64,000 nt of DNA from Micromonospora tarapacensis (GTDB lineage: Bacteria > Actinomycetota > Actinomycetes > Mycobacteriales > Micromonosporaceae). A model generated the notes under the pieces. The model had not been told where the DNA came from, searched no databases, and worked only from the letters and a program-made list of their open reading frames with translations. Location of the stretch: the NCBI RefSeq assembly GCF_019697375.1, contig NZ_JAHCDI010000004.1, positions 3,893,324-3,957,323 of the forward strand, read 5' to 3'. Shown here one piece after another: positions 1 to 8,911 of this stretch. Position 1 is the stretch's first letter, and every line of letters begins with the position of its first letter. The position numbers and the translations under genes are program-made.

Positions 1-392
1 TGGACATGTACGGCGCCGGCACCGCCGTGGTGACCGGCTCCGGCGCGCCGACCGCCGGTCTGGTCTACAAGCTGGTCGAGGTCGAGGGCCGTCCGGTGGT
101 CAAGCGGTCCGAACAGAAGGCCACCATCGGCGGTCGCAAGGTCGCCGTCCGCCGGCACAAGCCGACCGGCACCGCGACCGAGGAGGTCGTCGTCCCGCAG
201 GGGGTGCCGGACCGCCGCGCCAACGACCGGTTGCTGCAACGGTCGTACGTCGTGGACGGCGAGCCGGTGATCCTGCCGACGCTGGACGAGTCGCGGGAGC
301 ACCTGCGGCAGTGCCTGATCTCCATCCCGTGGGAGGGCCTCAAGCTCTCCGCGGGCGATCCGGCCATCCCGGTCACCGTGGTGCCGGCCTAG
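1..392 (+). CDS. pncB: Nicotinate phosphoribosyltransferase, C-terminal part
   Basis: This is the 3' end of a gene that begins before the window; the reading frame is open from base 3 and stops at 390-392. The roughly 130 visible residues match the C-terminal region of nicotinate phosphoribosyltransferase: the GAGTAVVTGSGAPT stretch followed by YKLVEV and a late PTLDESREHLRQ segment. The enzyme makes nicotinate mononucleotide from nicotinate and PRPP in the cytoplasmic NAD salvage pathway. It lies 17 bases before the nicotinamidase gene, which makes its substrate, so the two very probably form a salvage operon. The catalytic N-terminal part is outside the window. Confidence 0.88.
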   Translation, partial: DMYGAGTAVVTGSGAPTAGLVYKLVEVEGRPVVKRSEQKATIGGRKVAVRRHKPTGTATEEVVVPQGVPDRRANDRLLQRSYVVDGEPVILPTLDESREHLRQCLISIPWEGLKLSAGDPAIPVTVVPA

Positions 393-409
393 TGAGAGGA
401 GTGAAGTCG

Positions 410-991
410 GTGAGCAACGCGCTGATCGTCGTGGACGTGCAGAAGGACTTCTGCGAGGGCGGCTCGCTGGCCGTGGCCGGCGGTGCGGGTGTCGCGGCCG
501 GGATCTCCCGGTTGCTGGCCGCCGAGCCGGCGCGCTGGGACCACATCGTGGCGACGAAGGACTACCACGTCGACCCCGGCATGCACTTCGCCGACGCGCC
601 GGACTACGTGAGCACCTGGCCCCGGCACTGCGTCGTGGGCACCCCCGGCTCGGAGTTCCATCCCGAGCTGGCCACCGACCGGATCGAGGCGATCTTCCAC
701 AAGGGCGAGTACGCCGCCGCGTACTCCGGGTTCGAGGGGCACGCCGACGGTGGCGAGGGCCTGGCCGACTGGCTGCGACGGCACGGCGTGGACCGGGTGG
801 AGATCGTCGGCATCGCCACCGACCACTGCGTGCGGGCCACCGCGTTGGACGCCGCCCGCGAGGGCTTCGCCACCACCGTGCTGCTGGACCTGACCGCGGC
901 CGTCGCGCCGGACACCACCGACGTCGCGCTACGCGCCTTCGAAGGCGCCGGGATCACCACCCACGGCGCTCCTGTGATCAGGGCCGCATGA
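410..991 (+). CDS. pncA: Nicotinamidase (isochorismatase family)
   Basis: This cytoplasmic enzyme should hydrolyse nicotinamide to nicotinate, feeding the phosphoribosyltransferase encoded just upstream. The protein opens with ALIVVDVQKDF, carrying the catalytic Asp. It has the metal-site stretch TKDYHVDPGMHFAD and the nucleophile motif GIATDHCVRATALDA, so the Asp-Lys-Cys triad of the family appears present. The GTG at 410 is chosen because GAGAGGA at 394-400 then sits nine bases upstream; a GTG at 401 would touch the ribosome binding site. Length (193 aa) is normal for bacterial PncA. The upstream gene ends 17 bases before it, which indicates co-transcription. Confidence 0.92.
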   Translation: MSNALIVVDVQKDFCEGGSLAVAGGAGVAAGISRLLAAEPARWDHIVATKDYHVDPGMHFADAPDYVSTWPRHCVVGTPGSEFHPELATDRIEAIFHKGEYAAAYSGFEGHADGGEGLADWLRRHGVDRVEIVGIATDHCVRATALDAAREGFATTVLLDLTAAVAPDTTDVALRAFEGAGITTHGAPVIRAA

Positions 992-1056
992 GCCGATAAT
1001 CCGTTGGCGAGTGTCGTACCTCCGGTCGAGGATGTCCGGCGGAGGTACGGACCGAC

Positions 1057-2295
1057 GTGAACATGAAGCCTTACCGGGAGGCGCTCGCCCTGCCCGGCCT
1101 GCGGTCGCTGCTGCTCGTGGCGGTGCTGGCGCGGGTACCGCTGACCGCGACCGGGGTCACGCTGACGTTCTACGTGGTGCAGGATCTCGGGCGCGGCTAC
1201 GGCGCGGCCGGGCTGGTCGGTGCCGCGATCACCGTCGGCGCGGCGGTCGGCGGTCCGCTGCTCGGCCGCCTGGTGGACCGTCGCGGCCTGCGTCCCGTCC
1301 TCGTCCTCACCGCCGTGGCCGAGGCCATCTTCTGGTCGGCCGCACCGATGCTGTCGTACTTCCTGCTGCTGCCGGCCGCGTTCCTCGCCGGTCTGCTGGC
1401 GCTGCCGATCTTCTCGGTGATCCGGCAGTCCGTAGCCGCGCTGGTGCCGGCGGAGCAGCGCCGTCCGGCGTACGCCCTGGACTCGATGTCGGTCGAGCTG
1501 TCGTTCATGATCGGCCCCGCCCTGGCCACGGTGGGCGTCACCACCATCTCCGCCCGCCTCACGCTCTACCTGGTCGGCGCCGGCATCGTCGCCGCCGGTG
1601 TGGTGTTGTGGCTGCTCGACCCGCCGGTGCGCAGTGCCGGCGAGGCGACGACCGGGCCGCAGCCGCGGATCGCCCGACGGCAGTGGCTCACCTCGCGGCT
1701 GGTTGCCGTGTTCGCGGTGAGTGCTGCCGCCACCCTGGTGCTCGGCGGCACCGACGTGGCGGTCATCGCCGTGCTCCGGGAGAACGGTGACGTCGGCTTC
1801 ACCGGCGCGGTGCTCTCCGTCTGGGCGGTGGCGTCGCTGGTCGGCGGCTTCGCCTACGGCGCCGTCCGCCGTTCGTTCTCCCCGGTGGCGCTGATGGGGG
1901 TGCTGAGCCTGTGCACCATCCCGGTCGGGCTGGGCGGCTCGCACTGGTGGCTGCTCTGCCTGGCCCTGATCCCGGCCGGCGCGCTCTGCGCTCCGACGAT
2001 CGCGGCCACCTCCGACGCGGTGAGCCGGCTCGCCCCGGCCGTCGTCCGCGGTGAGGCGATGGGCCTGCACGGCTCGGCGGTCACCGTCGGCATCGCGGTC
2101 GGCGCGCCGCTGGCCGGCGCGGTCATCGACGTCTCGGCGCCGCTGTGGGGTTTCGCGGTCACCGGCGCGATCGGCGCCCTGGTGGCCCTCGCGGTGCTGC
2201 CGATCGAGCTGCGCCACCGCCGCGCCGACGTGGCAGCCACCAGCGCGAACACCGGCGGAAACACCGCGCCCGCCCTCACGCCCGCCGCCTCCTGA
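1057..2295 (+). CDS. MFS transporter
   Basis: A 412-aa integral membrane protein with about twelve hydrophobic segments in two halves, typical of the major facilitator superfamily. The loop after the second segment (LLGRLVDRRGLRPVL) is the usual MFS motif A region (GxLaDrxGrkxxl). The substrate cannot be told from sequence; small exporters of this type in actinomycetes often handle drugs or metabolites. The GTG at 1057 has GGAGG at 1041-1045 upstream; an ATG at 1063 is the alternative. It follows pncA by 65 bases and may be read from the same message. The next gene is convergent. Confidence 0.85.
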   Translation: MNMKPYREALALPGLRSLLLVAVLARVPLTATGVTLTFYVVQDLGRGYGAAGLVGAAITVGAAVGGPLLGRLVDRRGLRPVLVLTAVAEAIFWSAAPMLSYFLLLPAAFLAGLLALPIFSVIRQSVAALVPAEQRRPAYALDSMSVELSFMIGPALATVGVTTISARLTLYLVGAGIVAAGVVLWLLDPPVRSAGEATTGPQPRIARRQWLTSRLVAVFAVSAAATLVLGGTDVAVIAVLRENGDVGFTGAVLSVWAVASLVGGFAYGAVRRSFSPVALMGVLSLCTIPVGLGGSHWWLLCLALIPAGALCAPTIAATSDAVSRLAPAVVRGEAMGLHGSAVTVGIAVGAPLAGAVIDVSAPLWGFAVTGAIGALVALAVLPIELRHRRADVAATSANTGGNTAPALTPAAS

Positions 2296-2424
2296 CGCCA
2301 CCGGCGGCTACCGCGCTCCGGGTTGGCCCGCACCTCGCGGGCGAAGAACCGGGCCGCGGCCACCTTGACCTCCGACCACTACGTTGAGTTGCCGCCGGCC
2401 ACCGGCGCACCCCTCCCATGCGCC

Positions 2425-2552
2425 TCCTTTGCTCTGCTTCAACGGACGCAACGAATTACTTTCCGTATATCGGTCTCACTGCCGGTTCCCCACCGCGTCG
2501 GCACATCGCAGCAGCTCCTTAGCTGCTGCGTGGATTGAAGCAGAGCAAAGGA
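2425..2552. repeat. Intergenic long-stem inverted-repeat element, copy 1
   Basis: Two perfect 18-base arms (TCCTTTGCTCTGCTTCAA at 2425-2442 and its reverse complement at 2535-2552) enclose 92 bases. Inside, next to the right arm, is a second perfect hairpin: CGCAGCAGCT at 2507-2516, loop CCTT, then AGCTGCTGCG at 2521-2530. A second element with the same stem end is at 62182-62298. It lies between convergent genes (MFS transporter and ctaD), and I see no open frame in it. It may be a structured RNA or a small palindromic repeat; the function is unknown. Confidence 0.7.
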
Positions 2553-2690
2553 CCGATAGAGCGATAGATGGAGGCGGGCGGTGACATCACAGAGGGTGAC
2601 CTCCGCCGGAGAGCATCTTCGTCACGTAGAGTGGACCTCGAACGGGAGGTAGTCGCACCCGCGGCCAGGCGGTCAGGCACGCGAGGCGGG

Positions 2691-2728
2691 ACGGGCGCCG
2701 GCCCCCTCAGGAAGGGGACGGCGCCCGT
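2691..2728. terminator. Strong hairpin terminator after ctaD
   Basis: ACGGGCGCCG (2691-2700) pairs perfectly with CGGCGCCCGT (2719-2728). An inner CCCCT/AGGGG stem makes this a nearly continuous 15-bp hairpin with a small loop. It starts 18 bases beyond the ctaD stop codon, and a short T-run (CTTT) follows on the + side, so it could work in both directions between the convergent transporter and oxidase genes. Confidence 0.65.
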
Positions 2729-2745
2729 CTTTGCCGCCTGGTGGG

Positions 2746-4503
2746 TCAGTGCCGGTCGAGGTCGCTGGCGACGTCCTCGGTGTAGCTGGCACCGCCGTCG
2801 GATTCCCTGGTCAGCGGCTTGGAGCCGCCCTCGGGCGGGCCGGCCAGGGTGTGCCCGGCGGCCAGCTCGGGGAACTTGTGGTCGAACGCCGGCCGCTCGG
2901 AGCGGATCCGCGGCATCCGGTCGAAGTTGCGCAGCGGCGGCGGCGAGCTGGTCGCCCACTCGAGCGAGTTGCCGTGCCCCCACGGGTCGTCGACCTCGAC
3001 CACCGGGCCGGCCTTGTACGACTTCCAGCAGTTGTAGAGGAACGGCAACGTCGAGATGCCGGTGATGAAGGCGCCGATCGTGGAGACCATGTTCAGCGTG
3101 GTGAAGCCGTCGCCGGGCAGGTAGTCGGCGTATCGCCGGGGCATGCCCTCGCTGCCCAGCCAGTGCTGCACCAGGAACGTGGTGTGGAAGCCAATCATGG
3201 TCAGCCAGAAGTGAATCTTGCCGAGCCGCTCGTCGAGCATCCGGCCGAACATCTTCGGGAACCAGAAGTAGATGCCGGCGAAGACCGCGAAGACGATCGT
3301 GCCGAAGAGCACGTAGTGGAAGTGCGCCACCACGAAGTAGGAGTCGTGCAGGTGGAAGTCGATCGGCGGGGCGGCCAGCAGCACGCCGGTCAGGCCACCG
3401 AAGAGGAAGGTGACCAGGAAGCCGACCGACCACAGCATCGGCGTCTCGAAGCTGATCTGGCCCCGCCACATCGTGCCGAGCCAGTTGAAGAACTTCATTC
3501 CGGTCGGCACGGCGATCAGGTAGCTCAGGAAGCTGAAGAACGGCAACAGCACCTGGCCGGTGGCGAACATGTGGTGCGCCCACACGCTCATCGACAGGCC
3601 GGCGATGGCGATGGTCGCGGCGACCAGGCCCTTGTAGCCGAAGATCGGCTTGCGGGAGAAGACCGGGATGATCTCGCTGATGATGCCGAAGAACGGCAGC
3701 GCGATGATGTAGACCTCGGGGTGACCGAAGAACCAGAACAGGTGCTGCCAGAGCATCGGCCCGCCGGTCTCCGGGCTGTACACGTGCGCGCCGAGGAGGC
3801 GGTCGGCGGCCAGCGCGAACAGCGCGGCGGCCAGCAGCGGGAAGACCAGGATCACCAGCAGGCTGGTGACCAGCATGTTCCAGGTGAAGATCGGCATCCG
3901 GAACATGGTCATGCCCGGCGCGCGCAGGGTCAGGATCGTGGTGATCAGGTTGACCGCGCCCAGGATGGTGCCCAAACCGGAGATGGCCAGCCCGACCACC
4001 CACATGTTGGCGCCGACGCCCGGGGCGTGCTCGCTGGTGCTCAGCGGGGTGTATGCGGTCCAACCGAAGTCCGCCGCCCCGCCCGGGGTGAGGAAACCGG
4101 CGGTGGCCATGGTGCCGCCGAACAGGTACAGCCAGTAGGCGAAGCTGTTCAGGCGCGGGAACGAGACGTCGGGAGCGCCGATCTGGATGGGCACGACGTA
4201 GTTGCCGAACGCGAACACGATGGGCGTCGCGAAGAACAGCAACATGATCGTGCCGTGCATGGTGAACAGCTGGTTGTACTGTTCGGGCGACAGGAACTGC
4301 AGCCCGGGCCGGGCCAGTTCGGCCCGCATGATCAGGGCCATCAGGCCACCGATCATGAAGAACACGAACGCCGTGACCATGTACATGATCCCGATTTGCT
4401 TCGCGTCCGTGGTCCGCAACAGCCGCGCGATAGCCGACCCCTTGACCGGCTCCCGGACCGGCCAGGGCCGGGTCACGACCGGCTTGGGTGCGACGGTGGT
4501 CAC
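2746..4503 (-). CDS. ctaD: Cytochrome c oxidase subunit I
   Basis: This is the catalytic subunit of an aa3-type terminal oxidase in the cytoplasmic membrane, reducing oxygen to water and pumping protons. The 585-aa protein has about twelve membrane segments and the family's metal ligands: HGTIMLLFF for low-spin haem, [15 protein letters not shown] with the CuB His and cross-linked Tyr, an HHMF pair for CuB, and HFHYVLFG for the two haems. The GTG at 4503 is preferred because ACCGGAGG stands six bases upstream; a start at 4539 would lack this. Subunits II and III are not nearby, which is common in actinomycetes where ctaD stands alone. Confidence 0.95.
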   Translation of the reverse strand: MTTVAPKPVVTRPWPVREPVKGSAIARLLRTTDAKQIGIMYMVTAFVFFMIGGLMALIMRAELARPGLQFLSPEQYNQLFTMHGTIMLLFFATPIVFAFGNYVVPIQIGAPDVSFPRLNSFAYWLYLFGGTMATAGFLTPGGAADFGWTAYTPLSTSEHAPGVGANMWVVGLAISGLGTILGAVNLITTILTLRAPGMTMFRMPIFTWNMLVTSLLVILVFPLLAAALFALAADRLLGAHVYSPETGGPMLWQHLFWFFGHPEVYIIALPFFGIISEIIPVFSRKPIFGYKGLVAATIAIAGLSMSVWAHHMFATGQVLLPFFSFLSYLIAVPTGMKFFNWLGTMWRGQISFETPMLWSVGFLVTFLFGGLTGVLLAAPPIDFHLHDSYFVVAHFHYVLFGTIVFAVFAGIYFWFPKMFGRMLDERLGKIHFWLTMIGFHTTFLVQHWLGSEGMPRRYADYLPGDGFTTLNMVSTIGAFITGISTLPFLYNCWKSYKAGPVVEVDDPWGHGNSLEWATSSPPPLRNFDRMPRIRSERPAFDHKFPELAAGHTLAGPPEGGSKPLTRESDGGASYTEDVASDLDRH

Positions 4504-4620
4504 GAGTGGCCTCCGGTTCTGGGTTGTCCCGCTCGGCACGCGCTGGCTCGGCGGGCCGTCATCCGCAAGGAGGATAGTCCCCGGCAGGTGACAGCACCGC
4601 GTGGGGTCGTCAGCGGTGGA

Positions 4621-5727
4621 TCACAGCGGGCCGAGGAGCAACCGGTAGTGCTCGCCGAAGATGCGGTTGCCGCGACCGCGCAGCAGCGGGTCGCGCAGCG
4701 CCGGCGGGACGTCGCGGGTGCGGTTACGGTCCCGGGTCCGGTCCTGCACCCATCGGGTACGCGGCCGGCGGCGGCTCTCGTACGCGGTCAGCGCCGCCTC
4801 CACGCTGCCCGCCGCGTGCAGCGACTCGGCGAGCACCACCGCGTCCTCCAGGGCCATCGCGGCGCCCTGCGACAGCGTCGGCGCGGTGGCGTGGGCGGCG
4901 TCACCGACCAGCAGCACCCGACCCCGGTACCAGCGTCCGAGTTCGACCTCGTCGGTGGTGCTGGCGCGCACCCCGTCGAGCGCGTCGAGCACCTCCGGCA
5001 CCGGGCCGCCGTAGTCGCCGAACAGCTCGCGCAGCCGGGCCAGCGGGTCGCTCGGCAGTTCGGTGCCGGCCTCGTCGGCGTAGCAGTGCAGCCGGCCGGC
5101 GCCGATCGGCACCACGAGGAAGCCACAGCGCCGCCCGAGCAGGGCGGTCCACTCGTCGATCACCGGGCCGTCGCGTACGACAGCGCGGTAGACCACCTGC
5201 CCGGCAGGGCGGGGCGGACCGCCGAGGGCGGCCAGCGCACGGAGTGCGGAGCGCGGCCCGTCGGCGCCGATCACCAGGTCGTACTCGGTCTGGGTGCCGT
5301 CGACGAAGGTCACGCCGACGGCCGCCGGCAGCAGGTCGATGGTGCGCACCTCGGCGCCGTGCCGGACCGCGCCACCGGCCCCGCTCAACAGCACCCGGTG
5401 CAGGTCGGAGCGGGGCAGCGCGCGACACTCGCCGACCCCGGCCCAGAGCGTGTCGAGGTCGACCTCGCACAGCGGCGCGCCGGCCGAGTCCAGGAAACGT
5501 TGCCGGTGGATGACCTGCCCGAAGGGGCGTACCGGGCCGTCGAGGTCCAGCCGGCGCAGCGCGCGGGCCGCGTTGCCCGGCAGGTAGAGGCCGGCGTCGG
5601 TGAGGTCTCCCGGCGGCGCCTTGTCCGTGAGGTCGGGCCGGAAGCCGGCCAGGCGCAGCGCCCGGGCCACGGCCAGACCGGCGATGCCCGCGCCGACGAC
5701 GAGGATGCGCAGGGGGGAGCCACGCAT
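4621..5727 (-). CDS. FAD-dependent monooxygenase
   Basis: A 368-aa flavoprotein of the class A aromatic hydroxylase family (FAD_binding_3). It has the N-terminal dinucleotide fold VVGAGIAGLAVA, the central GADGPRSALR (DG motif contacting FAD and NADPH), and the C-terminal GDAAHATAPTLSQGA motif that binds the FAD ribityl chain. Such enzymes hydroxylate or epoxidise aromatic and polyketide substrates using NAD(P)H; the actual substrate cannot be inferred. The C-terminus carries an RTRDRNRTRD stretch. The ATG at 5727 has GGAGG about eleven bases upstream. It runs toward ctaD with a 117-base gap and is probably a separate unit. Confidence 0.85.
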   Translation of the reverse strand: MRGSPLRILVVGAGIAGLAVARALRLAGFRPDLTDKAPPGDLTDAGLYLPGNAARALRRLDLDGPVRPFGQVIHRQRFLDSAGAPLCEVDLDTLWAGVGECRALPRSDLHRVLLSGAGGAVRHGAEVRTIDLLPAAVGVTFVDGTQTEYDLVIGADGPRSALRALAALGGPPRPAGQVVYRAVVRDGPVIDEWTALLGRRCGFLVVPIGAGRLHCYADEAGTELPSDPLARLRELFGDYGGPVPEVLDALDGVRASTTDEVELGRWYRGRVLLVGDAAHATAPTLSQGAAMALEDAVVLAESLHAAGSVEAALTAYESRRRPRTRWVQDRTRDRNRTRDVPPALRDPLLRGRGNRIFGEHYRLLLGPL

Positions 5728-5984
5728 GGGGGTGTACGCCTCCGGGGGGATTCGGCACGCTTTGGAGGCAAGACACTACTCGGCGCAATCGGCGCACACC
5801 AGAGGCGACCGGCCGGCCCCGGACCCCCTCGGCGGCGGCTGCTGCCCCCGTCGGCGCTGGCCACCGGCCACCTGGGGACGACCGGGTAGCCGATGGTCCC
5901 GTCCGTGACACACGTCATATTCGGCACCATTCGCCCTCACCAGTTGCGCCCTTTGTTTCAAGTATGTAAATGTAACGATGAGCA

Positions 5985-5998
5985 TGGGAGCGCTCCCG
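5985..5998. promoter_or_regulatory. CebR-like operator upstream of cellulase
   Basis: TGGGAGCGCTCCCG differs at one position from the palindromic TGGGAGCGCTCCCA operator bound by the LacI-family cellobiose repressor CebR in Streptomyces and relatives. It sits 86 bases before the start of a secreted GH12 cellulase, exactly where a cellobiose-relieved repressor would be expected. The repressor gene itself is not in the window. Confidence 0.8.
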
Positions 5999-6083
5999 AG
6001 CCACCCCCGTCGGCGTTGCGTTCCGACCGCTCCGTCCGCATCCGTCCCGGCGTCCAGGTGGACGTCGCAGCGCAAGGAGCATC

Positions 6084-7223
6084 ATGAGACGTCCCCTGCG
6101 GGCCATCATGGCCGTCGGCCTGCTCGCCGCCGGCTCGATCGTCGCCGTGGCCCTCGGCGGCACCGCCTCCGCCGACACCCAGATCTGCGACCAGTACGGC
6201 AGCACGGTGATCCAGAACCGGTACGTGGTGCAGAACAACCGCTGGGGCACCACCGCCCAGCAGTGCATCAACGTCACCGGGACCGGGTTCGAGATCACCA
6301 CCCAGAACGGCAGCAGCCCGACCAACGGGGCGCCCACCGCGTACCCGTCGGTCTTCGTCGGCTGCCACTACACCAACTGCTCCCCCGGCACCAACCTGCC
6401 GATCCAGGTCAGCCAGATCAGCAGCGCCACCAGCAGCATCAACTACCGGTACGTCAGCGGGGCCACCTACAACGCCTCGTACGACATCTGGCTCGACCCG
6501 TCGCCCAAGCGGGACGGGGTGAACCAGATGGAGATCATGATCTGGTTCAACCGGCAGGGCCCGATCCAGCCCATCGGCTCGGCCGTGGGCACGGCCAACA
6601 TCGCCGGCCGGAGCTGGGAGGTCTGGCGAGGCAACAACGGCGGCAACAACGTCATCTCGTACGTCGCACCGTCAGCGATCACCAGCCTGAACTTCAGCGT
6701 GCTGGACTTCATCAACGACACCCGCAACCGGGGCGCGATCACCAACTCCTGGTACCTGACCAGCATCCAGGCCGGCTTCGAGCCCTGGCAGGGCGGCGTC
6801 GGCCTGGCGGTGACCAACTTCTCGGCCACGGTCAACGGCGGCGGCAACCCCACCACCCCGCCGCCGAGCAGCCCGCCGCCCACCACGCCCCCGCCGTCGG
6901 GTGGCGGCTCGTGCGCGGTGGCCTACACGCCGAACTCGTGGAACAGCGGCTTCACCGCCGACGTGCGGATCACCAACACCGGGTCGAGCACCATCAACGG
7001 CTGGACGCTGGCGTACTCGCTGCCCTCCGGCCAGCAGGTGACCAACGCCTGGAACGCCACGGTGAGCCAGAGCGGATCATCGGTGACCGCCCGCAACGTC
7101 GGCTACAACGGCACGATCGCCCCCGGCGGCACGGCCAGCTTCGGCTATCAGGGCACGCTGAACGGGGGGTACTCCTCGCCCACCAGCTTTACCCTCAACG
7201 GCGCCGCCTGCTCGCGCTCCTGA
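6084..7223 (+). CDS. Secreted GH12 endoglucanase with CBM2
   Basis: This secreted cellulase cleaves internal beta-1,4 bonds of cellulose. Residues 1-30 form a signal peptide ending ASA|DT. The GH12 jelly-roll domain spans about 31-252, with the probable nucleophile Glu150 in QMEIMIW and acid/base Glu233 in GFEPWQGG. A Pro/Thr/Ser linker (about 253-275) joins it to a C-terminal family 2 cellulose-binding module (about 276-379) with the usual Trp residues and flanking cysteines. The ATG at 6084 has AAGGAG upstream. A CebR-like operator at 5985-5998 predicts induction by cellobiose. A hairpin terminator follows, so the gene appears monocistronic. Confidence 0.94.
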   Translation: MRRPLRAIMAVGLLAAGSIVAVALGGTASADTQICDQYGSTVIQNRYVVQNNRWGTTAQQCINVTGTGFEITTQNGSSPTNGAPTAYPSVFVGCHYTNCSPGTNLPIQVSQISSATSSINYRYVSGATYNASYDIWLDPSPKRDGVNQMEIMIWFNRQGPIQPIGSAVGTANIAGRSWEVWRGNNGGNNVISYVAPSAITSLNFSVLDFINDTRNRGAITNSWYLTSIQAGFEPWQGGVGLAVTNFSATVNGGGNPTTPPPSSPPPTTPPPSGGGSCAVAYTPNSWNSGFTADVRITNTGSSTINGWTLAYSLPSGQQVTNAWNATVSQSGSSVTARNVGYNGTIAPGGTASFGYQGTLNGGYSSPTSFTLNGAACSRS

Positions 7224-7232
7224 TGGGCTCCG

Positions 7233-7264
7233 GGTGGGGGTACGGCACGAGCCGCACCCCCACC
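7233..7264 (+). terminator. Hairpin terminator of the cellulase gene
   Basis: GGTGGGGGTACGGC (7233-7246) pairs with GCCGCACCCCCACC (7251-7264) with one A-C mismatch and a four-base loop. It starts ten bases beyond the cellulase stop codon. Confidence 0.7.
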
Positions 7265-7326
7265 GCAGGCCAGGCGGTGCCATCCACGAGCGGAAACTGG
7301 GAGACCTCGAAGGCGGGGAGGACGAC

Positions 7327-8034
7327 GTGCGTCTGGAGGGGGACGGGGTCGTCCTGCGTCAGTGGTCGGAGCGCGACCTGGCGCAGCTGGTGACGATCTT
7401 CGACCACGACGAGATGGCCTACCGCCTGCCAATGGCCTCGCCGTTCGACCTGGCCGCCGCCAAGGCTTACCTGGCCACCGCCCGGCGGGCGCGGGAGGCC
7501 GAGGCCCGGATCTACCTCGCGATCACCAGCGGCGACGACCTGGCCCGTGGCGAGATCATGATCAACCTCGCCGCCGGCACGGTCGGCTACGCAGTCGGTC
7601 CGGCCTACCGGGGTCGGGGCCTGGCCGGTCGGGCCCTGCGGTTGATCACCGCGTACGCCCACACGGTGGCGGGTCTGCCGGCGGTTTATCTGGAGATCGA
7701 GGCGGACAACGCGGGCAGCACGGCCGTGGCGCGGTCAGCCGGCTTCCGGCCGACCGGCGGCGAGCCGGTGTTCGTGGAGGACAAGGGACGGCGCTACGCG
7801 CTGCACCGCTGGGCACACACGCGCCAACCACCCCCGCGCCGACCACCCCGGCGCCGGCCACCGGCTGAGGCTGCCATCGGGCACGGCCCGGCTCAGCCGG
7901 TGGCCGCCGTGCGTCGGGCGGCGGCAGTGGCGGTGACGGTCAGGACCTGCCGAGGGCGTCGATGTCGCGGATCTCCTCGGCGGTCAGCGAGAAACCGAAC
8001 ACGTCCGCGTTGGCCCGGATCCGCTCCGGGGTAA
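7327..8034 (+). CDS. GNAT-family N-acetyltransferase
   Basis: An acetyl-CoA-dependent acyltransferase of the RimJ/RimL type. The N-terminus (VVLRQWSERDL) and the acetyl-CoA pyrophosphate loop (VGPAYRGRGLAGRAL, about residues 84-98) are typical. The substrate is unknown. The GTG at 7327 has GGGGAGG at 7315-7321. The domain ends near base 7825; this frame then continues as an arginine/proline-rich tail that overlaps the 3' end of the opposite aldo/keto reductase gene by 95 bases. In another frame the same bases give a Thr/Pro/Ala tail stopping at 7868, a more natural ending, so a one-base frameshift near 7820-7835 is possible. Confidence 0.75.
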   Translation: MRLEGDGVVLRQWSERDLAQLVTIFDHDEMAYRLPMASPFDLAAAKAYLATARRAREAEARIYLAITSGDDLARGEIMINLAAGTVGYAVGPAYRGRGLAGRALRLITAYAHTVAGLPAVYLEIEADNAGSTAVARSAGFRPTGGEPVFVEDKGRRYALHRWAHTRQPPPRRPPRRRPPAEAAIGHGPAQPVAAVRRAAAVAVTVRTCRGRRCRGSPRRSARNRTRPRWPGSAPG

Positions 8035-8728
8035 CCGACTTGGGGATCGCCACGATCTCGTGGTCGACGTGCCAGCGCAGCACCACCTGGGCGGGCGAGA
8101 CGTTGTGCGCGCCGGCGATCCGGGCCAGCACCGGGTCGGACAGATCGCTGGTCTTGAACGGGCTGTAGCCCTCCAGCACCACCCCGCGGTCCCGGTGCTC
8201 GGCGTGCCGCCGTCGGTCGTACAGCCATGGGCTCCACTTGATCTGGTTGACCGCCGGATTCTCCTCGGTGGCCTGGATCAGCTCGTCGATCTGGGCGGTG
8301 CTGAAGTTGCTGACCCCGACTGCGCGGGCCAGATTCGCGTCGCGGGCCGCGAGCATCTCCCGCCAGACCGGGATCAGGTCGCCGGCATCGCTTGGCGGCC
8401 AGTGCACCAGCCACAGGTCGACGTAGTCGACGCCGAGGGCGCGCAGGCTCGCCTCGATCGTCTCCCGTTCCCGGCCGACGCGCTCGGGTGGCAGCTTGGT
8501 GGTGATGAAGACGTCCTCCCGGCGCAGCCCGCTCTCGCGTACCGCCCGGCCGACCTCCTCCTCGTTGCCGTACATGGTGGCGGTGTCGAGGTGCCGGTAG
8601 CCGGCGTCGAGCGCGGCGAGCACCGCCTTGAAGCCCTCCTCCCCGGTGGCCTGCCAGGTGCCGAAGCCGAGCAGGGGGATCCGGACGTCACCGGGAAGAA
8701 TGGCGGTCGGGTGGTCAGCATGGTCCAT
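7940..8728 (-). CDS. Aldo/keto reductase
   Basis: A 262-aa NADPH-dependent reductase of the AKR superfamily, cytoplasmic and acting on small carbonyl compounds. Recognisable parts are the N-terminal PLLGFGTWQ, DAGYRHLDTATMYGNEEEVG with catalytic Asp and Tyr, KLPPE in place of the usual TK(L/V) segment with the active Lys, LVHWP with the catalytic His, GVSNFS, and the cofactor-binding IPKSVTPERI near the C-terminus. This matches 2,5-diketo-gluconate reductase-like AKR5 proteins. The ATG at 8728 has no obvious ribosome binding site but a TAGAAC hexamer lies just upstream, so the message may be leaderless. It is convergent with the acetyltransferase. Confidence 0.9.
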   Translation of the reverse strand: MDHADHPTAILPGDVRIPLLGFGTWQATGEEGFKAVLAALDAGYRHLDTATMYGNEEEVGRAVRESGLRREDVFITTKLPPERVGRERETIEASLRALGVDYVDLWLVHWPPSDAGDLIPVWREMLAARDANLARAVGVSNFSTAQIDELIQATEENPAVNQIKWSPWLYDRRRHAEHRDRGVVLEGYSPFKTSDLSDPVLARIAGAHNVSPAQVVLRWHVDHEIVAIPKSVTPERIRANADVFGFSLTAEEIRDIDALGRS

Positions 8729-8911
8729 ACCGACTGTTCTACCCCTGATGACCGGTGGCATGCCCGTAATCGGGTCCGGCGCCGGGCACACCGGTCCGGT
8801 TTGCCGGAGAATACGGGTGTGGCCGACCGGCTGCCGGAGCACCGCCGCAAGCGCGGCGCAGCCGCGCCTGGCGCAGCGTGGACGTGAGCTGAGACGGCGA
8901 GGAGCAGCAGC

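Noticed and set aside
2731..5889. A 1052-codon open frame on the + strand opposite ctaD and the monooxygenase
   Set aside because: It is a mirror of the codon bias of the minus-strand genes (rich in Arg, Gly, His, Gln) and has no domain; the opposite genes are well conserved.
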